Shown here in pieces: positions 17,038 to 26,466 of a DNA stretch of 50,822 bases; position 1 is the stretch's first letter; each line of letters starts with the position of its first letter. The translations under genes and the position numbers were made by a program. The notes under the pieces are model-generated. The model did not search any database. It was not told the DNA's origin and saw nothing but the letters and a program-made list of their open reading frames with translations. Origin of the DNA: Gracilibacillus halophilus YIM-C55.5 (lineage in GTDB: Bacteria > Bacillota > Bacilli > Bacillales > Amphibacillaceae); assembly GCF_000359605.1 (NCBI RefSeq), contig NZ_APML01000042.1:1-50822 (forward strand), in the 5' to 3' direction.

Positions 17038-17052
17038 AAATGTTTGAAAATT
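17038..17052 (+). promoter_or_regulatory. Possible CodY box at the transporter transcription start
   Basis: AAATGTTTGAAAATT matches 12 of 15 positions of the CodY consensus and lies at the predicted transcription start, a repressing position. It fits an amino-acid transporter, but three mismatches leave it uncertain. Confidence 0.4.
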
Positions 17053-17083
17053 TGGAATAAAAAAATAATTTGGGGGTTTCAAT

Positions 17084-18106
17084 ATGAGAAAGCATTTTTT
17101 ATTTTTATTATCCTTCGTTCTCTTAGGTGCCATCCTTATGGCTTGTGGTTCATCCGGAGAAGAAGCAGGAAATTCGAGTGACTCAACTGATGGGGATGCT
17201 ACATCTGAAGAAACGTATACCATTGGTGCAACACAAATTGTTGAACATCCATCACTTGATGCTGCTTATGAAGGCTTTCAAGCAGCGATTGATGAAGCAG
17301 GATTGAATGTAGAATATGATTTCCAAAACGCACAAAACGATCAAAATAACGCCAGCACAATTGCTAATAATTTTGTTGCTGATGGTGTGGACTTGATTTT
17401 TGCAAATTCAACACCAAGTGCGCAAAGTGCGTTACAAGCAACAAGTGATATCCCAATTCTATTTACATCCGTAACAGATCCGGTCAAAACTGAATTAGTA
17501 GAATCCATGGAGAATCCAGGCGGAAACGTTACCGGTGTGAGAGACTTGCATCCAGATGCGATTCGTCAAACAGTTGATTTTATCGATGAAAATTTTGAAG
17601 GGTCAACGATTGGTTTAATTTACAGTGCGGGTGAGGCCAACTCGGTAACACAAATCGATATTGTGAATGAAGCCGTAGAAGGCACGAGTCTTAGCACAGC
17701 AGAACGTACCGTATCAAACTCTGCTGAAGTTAACCAAGCAGCCTCTTCGCTTGTAGGTGAAGCGGATGTTTTCTATATTATTACAGATAACACCGTTGTT
17801 TCGGGGCTAGAAGCCGTGATTGGTACTGCAGAAGAACAAGGAATGCCATTGTTTGTTGGTGAGCCTGACTCCGTTGAACGGGGTGGTTTCCTCGCCTACG
17901 GTTTTGAATACTATGATATTGGTTATCGGACAGGAGAAATGGCTGTTGAAATTTTAACTGGAGACTCAAATCCAGCTGATATTGCAGTAGAATATCCACC
18001 AGAAATCAATCTGTATATAAATCAAGATGCTGCTGAAGCCCAAGGAATTGAATGGGATGAATCTTGGGAAGAAGAAGCAGAAATAGTAGAGACAACAGGA
18101 GAATAA
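17084..18106 (+). CDS. ABC transporter substrate-binding lipoprotein (TrpX-like family)
   Basis: The 340-aa protein begins with a lipoprotein signal peptide whose lipobox ends at C21 (ILMAC), then a serine- and glycine-rich linker and a two-lobe periplasmic-binding fold of the ABC_sub_bind family. Examples are TIGATQIVEHPSLDAAYEGF, TSVTDPVKTELVE and YIITDNTVVSGLEAVIG. Related TrpXYZ systems are linked to tryptophan or aromatic amino-acid uptake in streptococci. It is followed by a permease and an ATPase of matching types. A hairpin terminator after this gene probably makes the binding protein more abundant than the membrane parts. The substrate is inferred from family only. Confidence 0.85.
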   Translation: MRKHFLFLLSFVLLGAILMACGSSGEEAGNSSDSTDGDATSEETYTIGATQIVEHPSLDAAYEGFQAAIDEAGLNVEYDFQNAQNDQNNASTIANNFVADGVDLIFANSTPSAQSALQATSDIPILFTSVTDPVKTELVESMENPGGNVTGVRDLHPDAIRQTVDFIDENFEGSTIGLIYSAGEANSVTQIDIVNEAVEGTSLSTAERTVSNSAEVNQAASSLVGEADVFYIITDNTVVSGLEAVIGTAEEQGMPLFVGEPDSVERGGFLAYGFEYYDIGYRTGEMAVEILTGDSNPADIAVEYPPEINLYINQDAAEAQGIEWDESWEEEAEIVETTGE

Positions 18107-18112
18107 CAGGAT

Positions 18113-18157
18113 AAACCTCGACATTATTTCGCATGTTGAAAATGTCGAGGTTTTCTC
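18113..18157 (+). terminator. Intra-operon terminator (attenuator) between binding protein and permease
   Basis: A perfect 13-bp stem (18113-18125 with 18141-18153) and a short T tract lie between two genes of the same transporter. This suggests partial termination that lowers permease and ATPase expression. Confidence 0.75.
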
Positions 18158-18189
18158 ACAAGGAAAGGTAGAAGAAAGGGAGAACGTAT

Positions 18190-19191
18190 ATGTTTGATGG
18201 TTTTTTTATCTCACTTTTTGGTGCATTAGAATCAGGTATTATCTACGCACTAATGGCTTTAGGCGTTTATCTTACGTTTCGTATTTTAGATTTCCCTGAC
18301 TTAACAGTTGACGGGAGTTTTGTAACAGGTGGTGGCGTTGCAGCGATTTCAATTGTGAATGGTGTTCCGCCAGTATTCGCTACATGCTTTGCTATACTTG
18401 CAGGTTTTCTAGCAGGTATTGTGACGGGAATTTTAAATACGAAAGGGAAGATTAATCCTTTATTATCAGGAATATTAATGATGATTGCGTTATATTCATT
18501 AAATTTACGTATTATGGGAAAACCCAACGTCGCCTTATTAAACGAATCTACCGTGTTTAACCAAGTGGAAGGTTTTTGGGGAAATCTTGGTATTGATCAA
18601 GCATTGAACAGTATTTTAACATGGTTAGGCTTGGAATCTGTACCGAGTACATGGGCCGTATTAATCATAATGACGATCGTAACGTTTTGTATTAAATTTA
18701 TAACCGATTATTTCTTGAAAACTGAAGTTGGCTTAGCTTTGCGAGCGACGGGTGATAATGAAAAGATGATTCGTAGCTTTTCTGCTAATACTGACACTCT
18801 AACAATACTAGGGGTAGGTATATCCAATGCTTTTGTCGCGCTCTCAGGAGCACTCGTTTCACAGTATACCGGATTTGCAGATGTGAGTATGGGCATCGGT
18901 ATGATTGTCATCGGCTTAGCTTCCGTTATTATCGGCGAAGCGCTGATTGGAACGAAAACGATTTTCAGAACAACACTTGCTGTGATTATTGGTGCGGTCC
19001 TATATCGCATTGTTGTAACATTTGCTTTACGTGCTGACTTTTTAGAAACAGGTGATATGAAATTAATTACAGCCCTATTAGTAATTATTGCACTTATTGC
19101 ACCGAAAATCATCATTTCACAACGAGAAGCAAGACGAAAACGGAGGAAACAAGCCGAACTGGCAAGAAGAAAGGGGGCAAACAATGCTTAA
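18190..19191 (+). CDS. ABC transporter permease (TrpY-like, BPD_transp_2 family)
   Basis: The 333-aa protein has about nine membrane helices and the family signatures GIIYALMALGVYLTFRILDFPDLTVDGS near its start (residues 16-43) and AFVALSGALVSQYTGFADV. The basic C-terminal tail (residues about 315-333) faces the cytoplasm. It pairs with the preceding lipoprotein and overlaps the ATPase gene by 8 bp, giving a complete three-part importer. The ribosome binding site is AAAGGGAG, upstream of ATG 18190. Confidence 0.88.
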   Translation: MFDGFFISLFGALESGIIYALMALGVYLTFRILDFPDLTVDGSFVTGGGVAAISIVNGVPPVFATCFAILAGFLAGIVTGILNTKGKINPLLSGILMMIALYSLNLRIMGKPNVALLNESTVFNQVEGFWGNLGIDQALNSILTWLGLESVPSTWAVLIIMTIVTFCIKFITDYFLKTEVGLALRATGDNEKMIRSFSANTDTLTILGVGISNAFVALSGALVSQYTGFADVSMGIGMIVIGLASVIIGEALIGTKTIFRTTLAVIIGAVLYRIVVTFALRADFLETGDMKLITALLVIIALIAPKIIISQREARRKRRKQAELARRKGANNA

Positions 19192-19978
19192 CATACAAGA
19201 TGCCACCTTGACGTTTAATGAAGGGACATTAGATGAGAAAAACGCATTACAACAAGTTGATTTGCAATTAGATAAAGGTGATTTTGTCACTGTCATTGGC
19301 AGTAACGGTGCAGGAAAATCAACATTAATGAATATTATATCTGGTACGTTGAAGCCTGATGTGGGTTCCATTACGGTTGCGGATCAAGATGTGACGATGT
19401 TACCGGAATATAAACGTTCGCAATATATTGGGCGTGTGTTTCAGGATCCTGTAGCGGGGACGGCTCCGTCAATGACGATTGAAGAGAACTTAGCCATGGC
19501 ATACGCGCGTAATAAGAAGCGTACGTTGAAAAAAGGGGTTAGTAAAAGTCGAAAATCATTGTTTAAAGAACATTTGGAGACCTTGCAACTTGGCTTAGAA
19601 AATCGTTTAAATGCACAAGTTGGTTTATTATCAGGCGGTGAACGCCAAGCTTTGTCTTTATTAATGGCGACATTTACGGAACCAAATATTTTATTATTAG
19701 ATGAGCACACTGCTGCACTCGATCCTTCACGAGCGGAATTGATTACAAATATCACAAAACAAGTAGTTGAGCAGTTTGACTTAACAACATTAATGGTGAC
19801 GCACAATATGCAACAGGCGTTAGATCTAGGTAACCGGCTGATCATGATGGATAAGGGACAAATCATTTTAGAAGTGTCGGGAGAGAAGAAAAAAGAATTA
19901 ACAATTGAGCAATTATTACATGAATTTCAACGTATACGAGGAAAACAAATGGCGAATGATCGAGCAGTACTTGGGTAA
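19184..19978 (+). CDS. ABC transporter ATP-binding protein (TrpZ-like)
   Basis: The 264-aa nucleotide-binding subunit has Walker A GSNGAGKST (39-47), the signature LLSGGERQAL and Walker B ILLLDEHTAALD. The DEHTAALDP form is typical of this transporter subfamily. I took the start at 19184, after GGGGG and within the permease 3' end; the frame is open further upstream but only inside the permease gene. A terminator hairpin follows within 40 bp. Confidence 0.9.
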   Translation: MLNIQDATLTFNEGTLDEKNALQQVDLQLDKGDFVTVIGSNGAGKSTLMNIISGTLKPDVGSITVADQDVTMLPEYKRSQYIGRVFQDPVAGTAPSMTIEENLAMAYARNKKRTLKKGVSKSRKSLFKEHLETLQLGLENRLNAQVGLLSGGERQALSLLMATFTEPNILLLDEHTAALDPSRAELITNITKQVVEQFDLTTLMVTHNMQQALDLGNRLIMMDKGQIILEVSGEKKKELTIEQLLHEFQRIRGKQMANDRAVLG

Positions 19979-19984
19979 AACGTG

Positions 19985-20016
19985 AGGCAGTTGCTTGAAA
20001 GAGCAACTGTCTTTTC
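19985..20016 (+). terminator. Terminator of the ABC transporter operon
   Basis: CAGTTGCT (19988-19995) pairs with AGCAACTG (20002-20009), followed by a short T-rich stretch, directly after the ATPase gene. Confidence 0.7.
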
Positions 20017-20130
20017 CTAACGCTGCTTTCTAAAAAGTGGTTATTATTTGACGCAATAGATGATGAGCATATAGGCGATGGAAAACAGCCTTTCTTAAGA
20101 AAGAATATTGGACGAAAGGGTCGAAGTGAA

Positions 20131-21318
20131 ATGAAATATGGTTTTTCTGAACGAGTAAAGTATCTAAAGTCGTCAGCTGTTCGTGATATTTTAAAGGTGA
20201 TTAACCAAGGTAATATCATCTCTTTTGCCGGTGGCTTGCCAGAAGAGAAGTTATTTCCTGTAGAAGCTGTTGATCAAGCTTTCCATAAAGCCATTACAAC
20301 GAATCCAAAAACGTTGCAATATGGAGAAACAGAAGGTGTCCCTGCCTTGCGGAAAGCAATAGCAGAACGTATGAAACAGAAAGGCCTTGACCGACCAATT
20401 GAAGATATTTTAATTACATCAGGGAGTCAGCAGGCCATTGATCTATTTTCTAATGTCATGTTTAATCAAGGAGATGTCATTTTAACGGAAAATCCAACTT
20501 ACTTGGCTGCACTACAAGTGTTCGAAACATATGAAACAGATGTCGTTCCAGTCGATGCTGATGAAGATGGCATGGTGATTGCCGATTTAGAAGAGAAAAT
20601 TCAAAGACTTCGCCCAAAATGTATCTATGTAGTCCCAACGTACTCCAATCCTACAGGAAAAGTATGGTCGCTAAAACGACGTAAGCAGCTATTAGCATTA
20701 GCACAAAAATATCATGTCGTCATATTTGAAGATGATCCATATGGCGAGCTTCAATTTGATCAAGAAGGAGCGCCACCTTCAATTGCATCGATGGATGATC
20801 AAGATCTCGTTTTATATACTAGTACATTTTCCAAAACAGTTGTACCCGCTGTTCGAATGGGTTGGATTGTTGGACCACATCAGATTATCCGCATAATGGC
20901 ACAAGCTAAGCAAGCGACTGATTTGCATACGAATTCCATTAGCCAACATGCTTTCGTTCATTTATTAGAAGACTTTGACTTAGAAGCTCATATTCAATTA
21001 ATTCGCGATACCTATTATCAACGGATGCTTGTTATGAAACGTTTACTTGATGAAGTTGATATGGAAGGTTTAACGTATATTGAACCAAAAGGCGGAATGT
21101 TTTTCTGGGTTACATTACCAGAAGAAATCAATACAACTCAACTATTAGATAAAGCGGTAGAAGCAGGGGTCGCATTTGTTCCTGGTGCTCCGTTTTATGT
21201 AAATCATCCGAAGCAAAATACATTACGGTTAAACTTTACGAATGCTACACCAGATGTAATCGAAGAAGGAATGAGAAAATTCGTTCAAGTATTAGAAGAT
21301 TATAAGGTCCATGCATAA
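20131..21318 (+). CDS. PLP-dependent aminotransferase, class I/II (aromatic or 2-aminoadipate type)
   Basis: The 395-aa fold-type I aminotransferase has its PLP lysine at K235 in YTSTFSKTVVPAVRMGW. Other family marks are SFAGGLPEEKLFP (31-43), YGETEGVPALR (64-74), the cofactor Asn and Asp regions VPTYSNPTG (168-176) and FEDDPYGEL (199-207), and a C-terminal RLNFTN substrate-carboxylate arginine. The sequence is close to 2-aminoadipate and aromatic aminotransferases of the LysN/ArAT group; the exact amino acid cannot be read. It follows the TrpXYZ-like transporter but has its own leader and terminator, so the functional link is inference. Confidence 0.82.
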   Translation: MKYGFSERVKYLKSSAVRDILKVINQGNIISFAGGLPEEKLFPVEAVDQAFHKAITTNPKTLQYGETEGVPALRKAIAERMKQKGLDRPIEDILITSGSQQAIDLFSNVMFNQGDVILTENPTYLAALQVFETYETDVVPVDADEDGMVIADLEEKIQRLRPKCIYVVPTYSNPTGKVWSLKRRKQLLALAQKYHVVIFEDDPYGELQFDQEGAPPSIASMDDQDLVLYTSTFSKTVVPAVRMGWIVGPHQIIRIMAQAKQATDLHTNSISQHAFVHLLEDFDLEAHIQLIRDTYYQRMLVMKRLLDEVDMEGLTYIEPKGGMFFWVTLPEEINTTQLLDKAVEAGVAFVPGAPFYVNHPKQNTLRLNFTNATPDVIEEGMRKFVQVLEDYKVHA

Positions 21319-21324
21319 AAATTG

Positions 21325-21358
21325 CTCCACTTCATTTTGTTTGAAGTGGAGTTTCTGT
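21325..21358 (+). terminator. Terminator of the aminotransferase gene
   Basis: A perfect 10-bp stem CTCCACTTCA with TGAAGTGGAG (21325-21334 with 21342-21351), followed by a T-rich stretch, 7 bp after the stop. Confidence 0.8.
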
Positions 21359-21406
21359 TGTATGGACGATTGTAACAGATGAATATGATTAACATGTTGT
21401 GTACGT

Positions 21407-21841
21407 TTAGAAACCAAGTAATTTTTTCCACCAAGACTTTTTTTCTTCGGAGTTCCGTCGTGTTCTTGGCTTGTCTTCATTGAGGAAAATATTTTCTTTT
21501 TCAATGGCGCTGTCTAATGTGATTACAATGCCGTAATCGCTTTTTGCTTCTTGGTTCGAAACCGATGTGTAGGAGATGTTATATTGGTTGGCTATGTTTC
21601 GATAGGGTTTAAAGAAACGAAAACTCATATGCCCATTCATAAGCATTCGAGCATTAGGATGTTGTTGTAGGGTTTGCTCTATCGCGCGGAGACCTTTTTT
21701 ACCGCGCACTTCTGATTGTTTTAGAACGAGCACAATTCTTTCACGAAGCGTACCGAGATAAGCTTTTCGTTCATCTGGATTTAATTCTCTACGTCCATAA
21801 ATCCCTTCTTGTAAATAATCATCGATTTCTTTTTTGGCCAT
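21407..21841 (-). CDS. YueI family protein (DUF1694)
   Basis: The 144-aa soluble protein matches Bacillus YueI, with DDYLQEGIYGRRELNPDERK at the N terminus and YLGTLRERIVLVL, GKKGLRAIEQTL and SDYGIVIT further on. No catalytic motif is visible and the role is unknown. The last 30 residues are basic and low-complexity. The ribosome binding site is GAGGTGG, upstream of ATG 21841. Confidence 0.82.
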   Translation of the reverse strand: MAKKEIDDYLQEGIYGRRELNPDERKAYLGTLRERIVLVLKQSEVRGKKGLRAIEQTLQQHPNARMLMNGHMSFRFFKPYRNIANQYNISYTSVSNQEAKSDYGIVITLDSAIEKENIFLNEDKPRTRRNSEEKKSWWKKLLGF

Positions 21842-21920
21842 TCATTCCACCTCAATCTTTGGATGCTCATCTATTGTGTAGTATACATGATGAAAGCTTG
21901 TTCATGCGAAAGAAGCGCAT

Positions 21921-21952
21921 ATAAAAAAGCTCCCAGCAATGCCGAGAGCTTT
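21921..21952 (-). terminator. Rho-independent terminator of the ectABC operon
   Basis: On the minus strand AAAGCTC and GAGCTTT (21926-21932 with 21946-21952) form the stem base, followed by a T run. It lies about 60 bp beyond the ectC stop. A second hairpin (21975-22006) lies between the stop and this one. Confidence 0.78.
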
Positions 21953-22014
21953 CAGGATAAGAAATGTTATGCAGGGCTATTGATAATGGGGTTGTTATCA
22001 AAGCCTAAGTGTCA

Positions 22015-22401
22015 TTAGTCCTCATCAACTGGGTATACACCATTTTCATCGTGTACTTCTTTACCAGATAGAGGCGGGTTAAATACGCAAATCATACGCA
22101 TGTCTGTCTTGGCGCGAAGTAAGTGCTCATCGTGTTCATCTAATGCATAAAGCGTGTCTTTTGTGATCGGCCATACTTTATTATCACTTAGTGTGACTAC
22201 TTCACCTTCGCCTTCGATGCAATATACAGATTCCAAATGATTCTTATACCAAATATGGGTTTCTGTTCCTGCTTTAATAATTGTATCATTGACAGAGTAG
22301 CCCATCTGATCTTTTTTCATAATGAGACGGCGACTGACCCAATTTCCTCCGTCTACGTCATGTTCAGTTCCTAGTACGTCTTCTAGTTTAACGACTTTCA
22401 T
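22015..22401 (-). CDS. ectC: L-ectoine synthase
   Basis: The 128-aa cupin enzyme closes the ring of N-gamma-acetyl-diaminobutyrate to ectoine, the last step of synthesis of this compatible solute. Family features are [16 protein letters not shown] at the N terminus, [20 protein letters not shown] (metal- and substrate-binding cupin strands), [12 protein letters not shown] and the C-terminal FNPPLSG. The length agrees with the family (about 128-135). It is the third gene of ectABC, 43 bp after ectB. Confidence 0.96.
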   Translation of the reverse strand: MKVVKLEDVLGTEHDVDGGNWVSRRLIMKKDQMGYSVNDTIIKAGTETHIWYKNHLESVYCIEGEGEVVTLSDNKVWPITKDTLYALDEHDEHLLRAKTDMRMICVFNPPLSGKEVHDENGVYPVDED

Positions 22402-22444
22402 TCTGTTTCTCCTCCTATGACATGGTATAAAGTTGTATCGATTA

Positions 22445-23713
22445 TTAGTTTGTTACTGGATTTTTAACAAGAGCTTTAATGCTTTCTTCAATAATATTTA
22501 AACCTTTTTGAAGGTCGTCTTTTGGAATGTTTAATGCAGGGAATAATTTAAATACTTCATCATTTGGCCCTGCTGTTTCCATAATTAGACCACGGTTAAA
22601 GCATTCTTCCGCAATCTGCTCAGATAAACCATCTGCTTCAGAAGCGATACCGACCATTAGTCCACGGCCTCGAACTTCACCTTTAAGCTCAGGATATTCT
22701 GATACGAGACGTTGCAAGAAATTATAAGTGATTTCTGATTTTTCATGGATTTCTTTTTCAAATGAATCATCTTTCCAATAGTCTAACGCTGCGGTAGCTG
22801 TAACAAATGCGTGATTATTGCCACGGAAAGTACCATTATGCTCGCCTGGCTTCCAAATGTCTAATTCAGGTTTAATCAGTGTAACCGCTAATGGTAAGCC
22901 ATAACCACTTAATGATTTGGAAAGGCAAATGATATCTGGTTTAATACCAGCTGCTTCAAAGCTAAAGAATGAGCCAGTACGTCCGATACCTGCTTGCACA
23001 TCATCAATAATAAGCAGAATGCCCCAACGTTTACAAACTTGCTCGATCTTTTTCAACCATTCAAAACGAGCTGCATTAATTCCGCCTTCGCCTTGTACCG
23101 TTTCAACAATCATTGCTGCTGGAATGGCAACACCACTTCCGTTATCTTCTAGAAAACGTTCAAGATATTCAACGGTATCTTGATCAACGTAATTGTCATA
23201 TGCCATCGTTACTGTATTTTGTAGCGGGATACCGGCACCTTGACGTTTCATGGAGTTACCGGTAACGGATAGTGAACCAATGGTCATGCCATGGAAACCG
23301 CCCGTGAAACTGATAATATCTGTACGTCCTGTTACTTTACGTGCAAGTTTTAAGGCACTTTCAACTGTGTTTGTTCCAGTTGGTCCAGGAAACATTACTT
23401 TATAATCCAAATCACGTGGTTTCAAAATGACATCATCAAATTTTTTCAAGAAGTCAGCTTTTGCATCAGAAGCCATATCTAAGGAGTGAGTGATTCCGTC
23501 GTTGGTAATATAGTCAATTAGTTTTTGTTTCATATGGTCATCATTATGGCCGTAATTCAGTGCGCCTGCTCCTGAGAAGAAGTCAATATATTCTTTCCCG
23601 TTTTCGTCCCACATCTTATGTTTCTTTGTCTTTGTAAATACGGTAGGGAAACTGCGAATATAGCTGGCTACCACCGATTCATGTTGACTAATCATATCCA
23701 AATCTTTACTCAT
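22445..23713 (-). CDS. ectB: Diaminobutyrate--2-oxoglutarate aminotransferase
   Basis: The 422-aa class III aminotransferase makes L-2,4-diaminobutyrate from aspartate semialdehyde, the first committed step of ectoine synthesis. The PLP lysine is K266 in [31 protein letters not shown] (110-125), [15 protein letters not shown] and [11 protein letters not shown] are typical. I set the start at 23713 because AGGAGG lies 10 nt upstream; an earlier in-frame start at 23755 has none. It is the middle gene of ectABC, and no hydroxylase ectD is present in the window. Confidence 0.95.
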   Translation of the reverse strand: MSKDLDMISQHESVVASYIRSFPTVFTKTKKHKMWDENGKEYIDFFSGAGALNYGHNDDHMKQKLIDYITNDGITHSLDMASDAKADFLKKFDDVILKPRDLDYKVMFPGPTGTNTVESALKLARKVTGRTDIISFTGGFHGMTIGSLSVTGNSMKRQGAGIPLQNTVTMAYDNYVDQDTVEYLERFLEDNGSGVAIPAAMIVETVQGEGGINAARFEWLKKIEQVCKRWGILLIIDDVQAGIGRTGSFFSFEAAGIKPDIICLSKSLSGYGLPLAVTLIKPELDIWKPGEHNGTFRGNNHAFVTATAALDYWKDDSFEKEIHEKSEITYNFLQRLVSEYPELKGEVRGRGLMVGIASEADGLSEQIAEECFNRGLIMETAGPNDEVFKLFPALNIPKDDLQKGLNIIEESIKALVKNPVTN

Positions 23714-23791
23714 GTATTTTGTTCCTCCTAGAAATTTATTGTATATCAAACTCATATTTCACGTAATCTATCTAACTTACTTGTTCTTTCT

Positions 23792-24307
23792 TTACTTATT
23801 CAGTGGTCCAATGGTGAATAATAATTCCTCTTCATGTCCTTCACCTGGAAAAACATCCTCGGTAAAAAATTCAGCGGATGTAAAGTCTGTATCATAATCT
23901 CGTGCTAATTTCTGGAATAATGACTGAGATGCACGATTTGAAGGTGTAATCGTGGCCTCACAATAGTTGACGTTTTTGCATGCATGACTTTCGAGCAAAT
24001 AGTTTAACATTTTTGATGCGATGCCTTTCCCTCGTTGTGAGGCATCGACGCCTACTTGCCATACGAAAACTGTATTGGGTTTTTGGGGAGGGATAAAAGC
24101 GGTAATAAACCCAACCACTTTGTTATTTTGTTTTGCCACCACACAAGTATCTTGAAAGTATTCACTAAGTAAGATGTACTTGTATGGAGAGTTGGTATCT
24201 AGCGTTGATTCCATCACTAGTTCCCACATACCTGCTCCGTCTTCCTTCGTCGGATGTGACAAAACAACATCTTCGGTTGGCGAATCGTTGTTTTTCGTAG
24301 TAATCAC
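23792..24307 (-). CDS. ectA: L-2,4-diaminobutyrate N-acetyltransferase
   Basis: The 171-aa GNAT enzyme acetylates diaminobutyrate, the second reaction of ectoine synthesis. The acetyl-CoA loop is visible as VGVDASQRGKGIASKML, followed by the EctA-typical NVNYCEATITPSNRASQSLF. The start is GTG 24307, supported by GAAAGGAG 6 nt upstream. The frame is open to 24433, but that extension is hydrophobic and unlike any EctA. First gene of the operon, with 78 bp to ectB. A 27-bp interrupted palindrome lies about 155 bp upstream. Confidence 0.93.
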   Translation of the reverse strand: MITTKNNDSPTEDVVLSHPTKEDGAGMWELVMESTLDTNSPYKYILLSEYFQDTCVVAKQNNKVVGFITAFIPPQKPNTVFVWQVGVDASQRGKGIASKMLNYLLESHACKNVNYCEATITPSNRASQSLFQKLARDYDTDFTSAEFFTEDVFPGEGHEEELLFTIGPLNK

Positions 24308-24462
24308 GTTTGTCTCCTTTCTCGTTTGAACCGTAATAGTTGTATTTATATACAATGATGAAGCGATTTCTATTACGTTTCTCATGATTATGAGCACATT
24401 TATAATAATAAATAAAACAGACAAGAACCGCAAACCGCTTTTAGCTTGATTAATCTGTTTTA

Positions 24463-24489
24463 TTGTCGCTCAGTTATGCTGAGAGACAA
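24463..24489. promoter_or_regulatory. Interrupted palindrome upstream of ectABC
   Basis: Two nested arm pairs, TTGTC with GACAA and CTCAG with CTGAG, separated by one unpaired base on each side and a 5-nt centre, make a 27-bp symmetrical element in the 380-bp ectA-catalase gap. It could be an operator for the ectoine operon or a small hairpin. It lacks a T tail, so it is not a terminator. Confidence 0.4.
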
Positions 24490-24640
24490 ACAATAGAGAG
24501 CAGATTATAAATCCTTCGATATTGTTAGGTATTCTTTCAAATGAGCAAAATTTGCCTGTATATTTTACCTAGTCATCTCATCAGTGAAATGTAAGTATTA
24601 TCAAATTATAGAATATTTCAAACTTTATAAATGAAAATAT

Positions 24641-24676
24641 AAAAAACCCGAGCGTGCGATAAAGGACACTCGGGTT
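24641..24676 (-). terminator. Terminator of the catalase gene
   Basis: On the minus strand AACCCGAG pairs with CTCGGGTT (24669-24676 with 24645-24652), followed by six T residues, 12 bp after the stop. Confidence 0.85.
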
Positions 24677-24687
24677 CATAATAAAGG

Positions 24688-26157
24688 TTATTTTTTCAGA
24701 TGAGCTGGAACTTCTACACCTAATTTTTTAGCCACACCTTCTGCTAGTTCAGGGGCTACGTGATAGAAGTTTTCAAGTTGACGTTCAATGATGCCTTCGC
24801 GCGTAACAGCACTCATATGGTCAGCAAAGTTTTGCATGAGGCGATCACGCTCACCATCATCCATAACGTCACGGAACAGTGCTCTTGGCTGAGAATAATG
24901 GTCATCACTGTCATAAGGTACACTGTCAGCGAAGCCTTCTACCTCAAATGGTGTTGTTTTGTTTTCTGGTGTTTCTTTCGGTGCTTCATCATAACTATTT
25001 GGCTCATAGTTGATGGCACTTCCACCATTACTGTCATGACTCATGAAACCATCGCGCTGATAATTGTTAACCGGTGATACTGGGCGGTTAATCGGTAGCG
25101 ATTCATGATTGGCACCGATACGATAACGGTGTGCATCAGAATAAGAGAACAAGCGACCTTGTAACATCTTGTCTGGAGATGCTTCAATACCAGGAACAAA
25201 GTGAGCAGGTGAGAATGCAGCTTGTTCAACTTCAGCGAAATAGTTCTCAGGGTTTTTGTTTAATACCATTTTACCGACTTCAATTAATGGGTAATCAGCA
25301 TGTGGCCAAACTTTTGTTACGTCGAATGGATCGTAACGATAATCTTTCGCCTCTTCTTTTGGCATAATTTGTACTTTTAATGTCCAAGAAGGATAGTTGC
25401 CCTCTTCAATTGCGTTAAATAGATCTTCGGTATGATAATCTGGATTTGTACCAGCTAATTCATCAGCTACTTTCGGATCTAAGTTTTTAATGCCTTGATC
25501 TGTTTTGAAATGATATTTGACATAAAATTCTTCGCCGTCTTTGTTCACCCATTTAAAGGTGTGACTTCCGTAACCATTTGTATGGCGTAATGTAGCTGGA
25601 ATACCACGATCAGAGTGTAACCAAGTAATTTGATGTAATGACTCTGGTGATAGACTCCAGAAATCCCATACGGCGTTTTTATCTTTCAAATGAGTTTGCG
25701 GATTACGCTTTTGTGTATGGATAAAGTCTGGGAACTTAATCGCATCACGAATAAAGAATACAGGCGTGTTATTTCCGACTAAATCGTAATTTCCTTCATC
25801 TGTATAGAACTTCACGGCAAAACCGCGAGGGTCACGTACCGTATCGGCAGAACCTAATTCACCAGCAACAGTAGAGAAGCGAATGAACATTGGTGTTTGT
25901 TTTCCAACTTCAGAAAGAAAATCTGCTTTTGTATATTTTGATACGTCGTTTGTTACTTCAAAATAACCATGAGCACCCGCACCTTTCGCGTGAACAACAC
26001 GCTCTGGTACACGCTCGCGGTTAAAGTGAGCTAATTTTTCTAATAAATGTACGTCTTGAATTAATGTTGGGCCACGTTGACCGGCTGTAATTGAGTTTTG
26101 GTTATCCCCAACTGGAGCGCCAGATGCGGTGGTCAAATATTTTTTTTCATTACTCAT
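24688..26157 (-). CDS. katA: Heme catalase, small-subunit type (KatA)
   Basis: The 489-aa monofunctional catalase has the distal histidine in [16 protein letters not shown], the distal asparagine in [11 protein letters not shown], the [20 protein letters not shown] signature and the proximal tyrosine in [15 protein letters not shown]. It decomposes hydrogen peroxide in the cytoplasm. The length is that of clade 3 small catalases. A promoter and a near-perfect PerR box lie upstream, so peroxide induction through PerR is expected. It is transcribed alone and ends in a terminator. Confidence 0.95.
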   Translation of the reverse strand: MSNEKKYLTTASGAPVGDNQNSITAGQRGPTLIQDVHLLEKLAHFNRERVPERVVHAKGAGAHGYFEVTNDVSKYTKADFLSEVGKQTPMFIRFSTVAGELGSADTVRDPRGFAVKFYTDEGNYDLVGNNTPVFFIRDAIKFPDFIHTQKRNPQTHLKDKNAVWDFWSLSPESLHQITWLHSDRGIPATLRHTNGYGSHTFKWVNKDGEEFYVKYHFKTDQGIKNLDPKVADELAGTNPDYHTEDLFNAIEEGNYPSWTLKVQIMPKEEAKDYRYDPFDVTKVWPHADYPLIEVGKMVLNKNPENYFAEVEQAAFSPAHFVPGIEASPDKMLQGRLFSYSDAHRYRIGANHESLPINRPVSPVNNYQRDGFMSHDSNGGSAINYEPNSYDEAPKETPENKTTPFEVEGFADSVPYDSDDHYSQPRALFRDVMDDGERDRLMQNFADHMSAVTREGIIERQLENFYHVAPELAEGVAKKLGVEVPAHLKK

Positions 26158-26212
26158 TTACAATGCACCTCTCCTTTACATGTAGTTTTCTCTTAAAAAT
26201 CCTACATCTGCT

Positions 26213-26262
26213 ATTATAATACAAGTTTTATAAAAATCAATATTTATTTATAATAATTTTAA
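26213..26262 (-). promoter_or_regulatory. katA promoter with PerR box
   Basis: On the minus strand TTGATT (26235-26240), a 16-bp spacer and TATAAT (26213-26218) form the promoter. Immediately upstream, TTATAATAATTTTAA (26248-26262) matches 14 of 15 positions of the PerR box TTATAATNATTATAA. Confidence 0.75.
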
Positions 26263-26349
26263 ATAAAATTTGTGAAAAAGAAAAGAAGACTTTTGCTAAG
26301 CATATAGTGAAAGCTTCCTTTGATCTGCCATTAGATATCACAAAAAATA

Positions 26350-26373
26350 GAGAGAGAAGTCGACTTCTCTCTC
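26350..26373. other. Perfect 24-bp palindrome
   Basis: The sequence reads identically on both strands with no loop (12-bp arms GAGAGAGAAGTC and GACTTCTCTCTC). It lies between the katA promoter and the Fur-controlled ATPase gene. No T tail follows, so it is more likely a protein site or a cruciform-prone element than a terminator. Confidence 0.6.
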
Positions 26374-26466
26374 ATGAAAGATTCTACTTTTGTTGATTGG
26401 GGGTAACAAAAGATAGAGAATAGGGAATGCTTTGGTGCACATCGTTATGTGCTATCTTTATTATAA

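Noticed and set aside
24308..24433. N-terminal extension of EctA to 24433
   Set aside because: The extra 42 residues are hydrophobic and absent from EctA proteins, whereas GTG 24307 has an excellent ribosome binding site.
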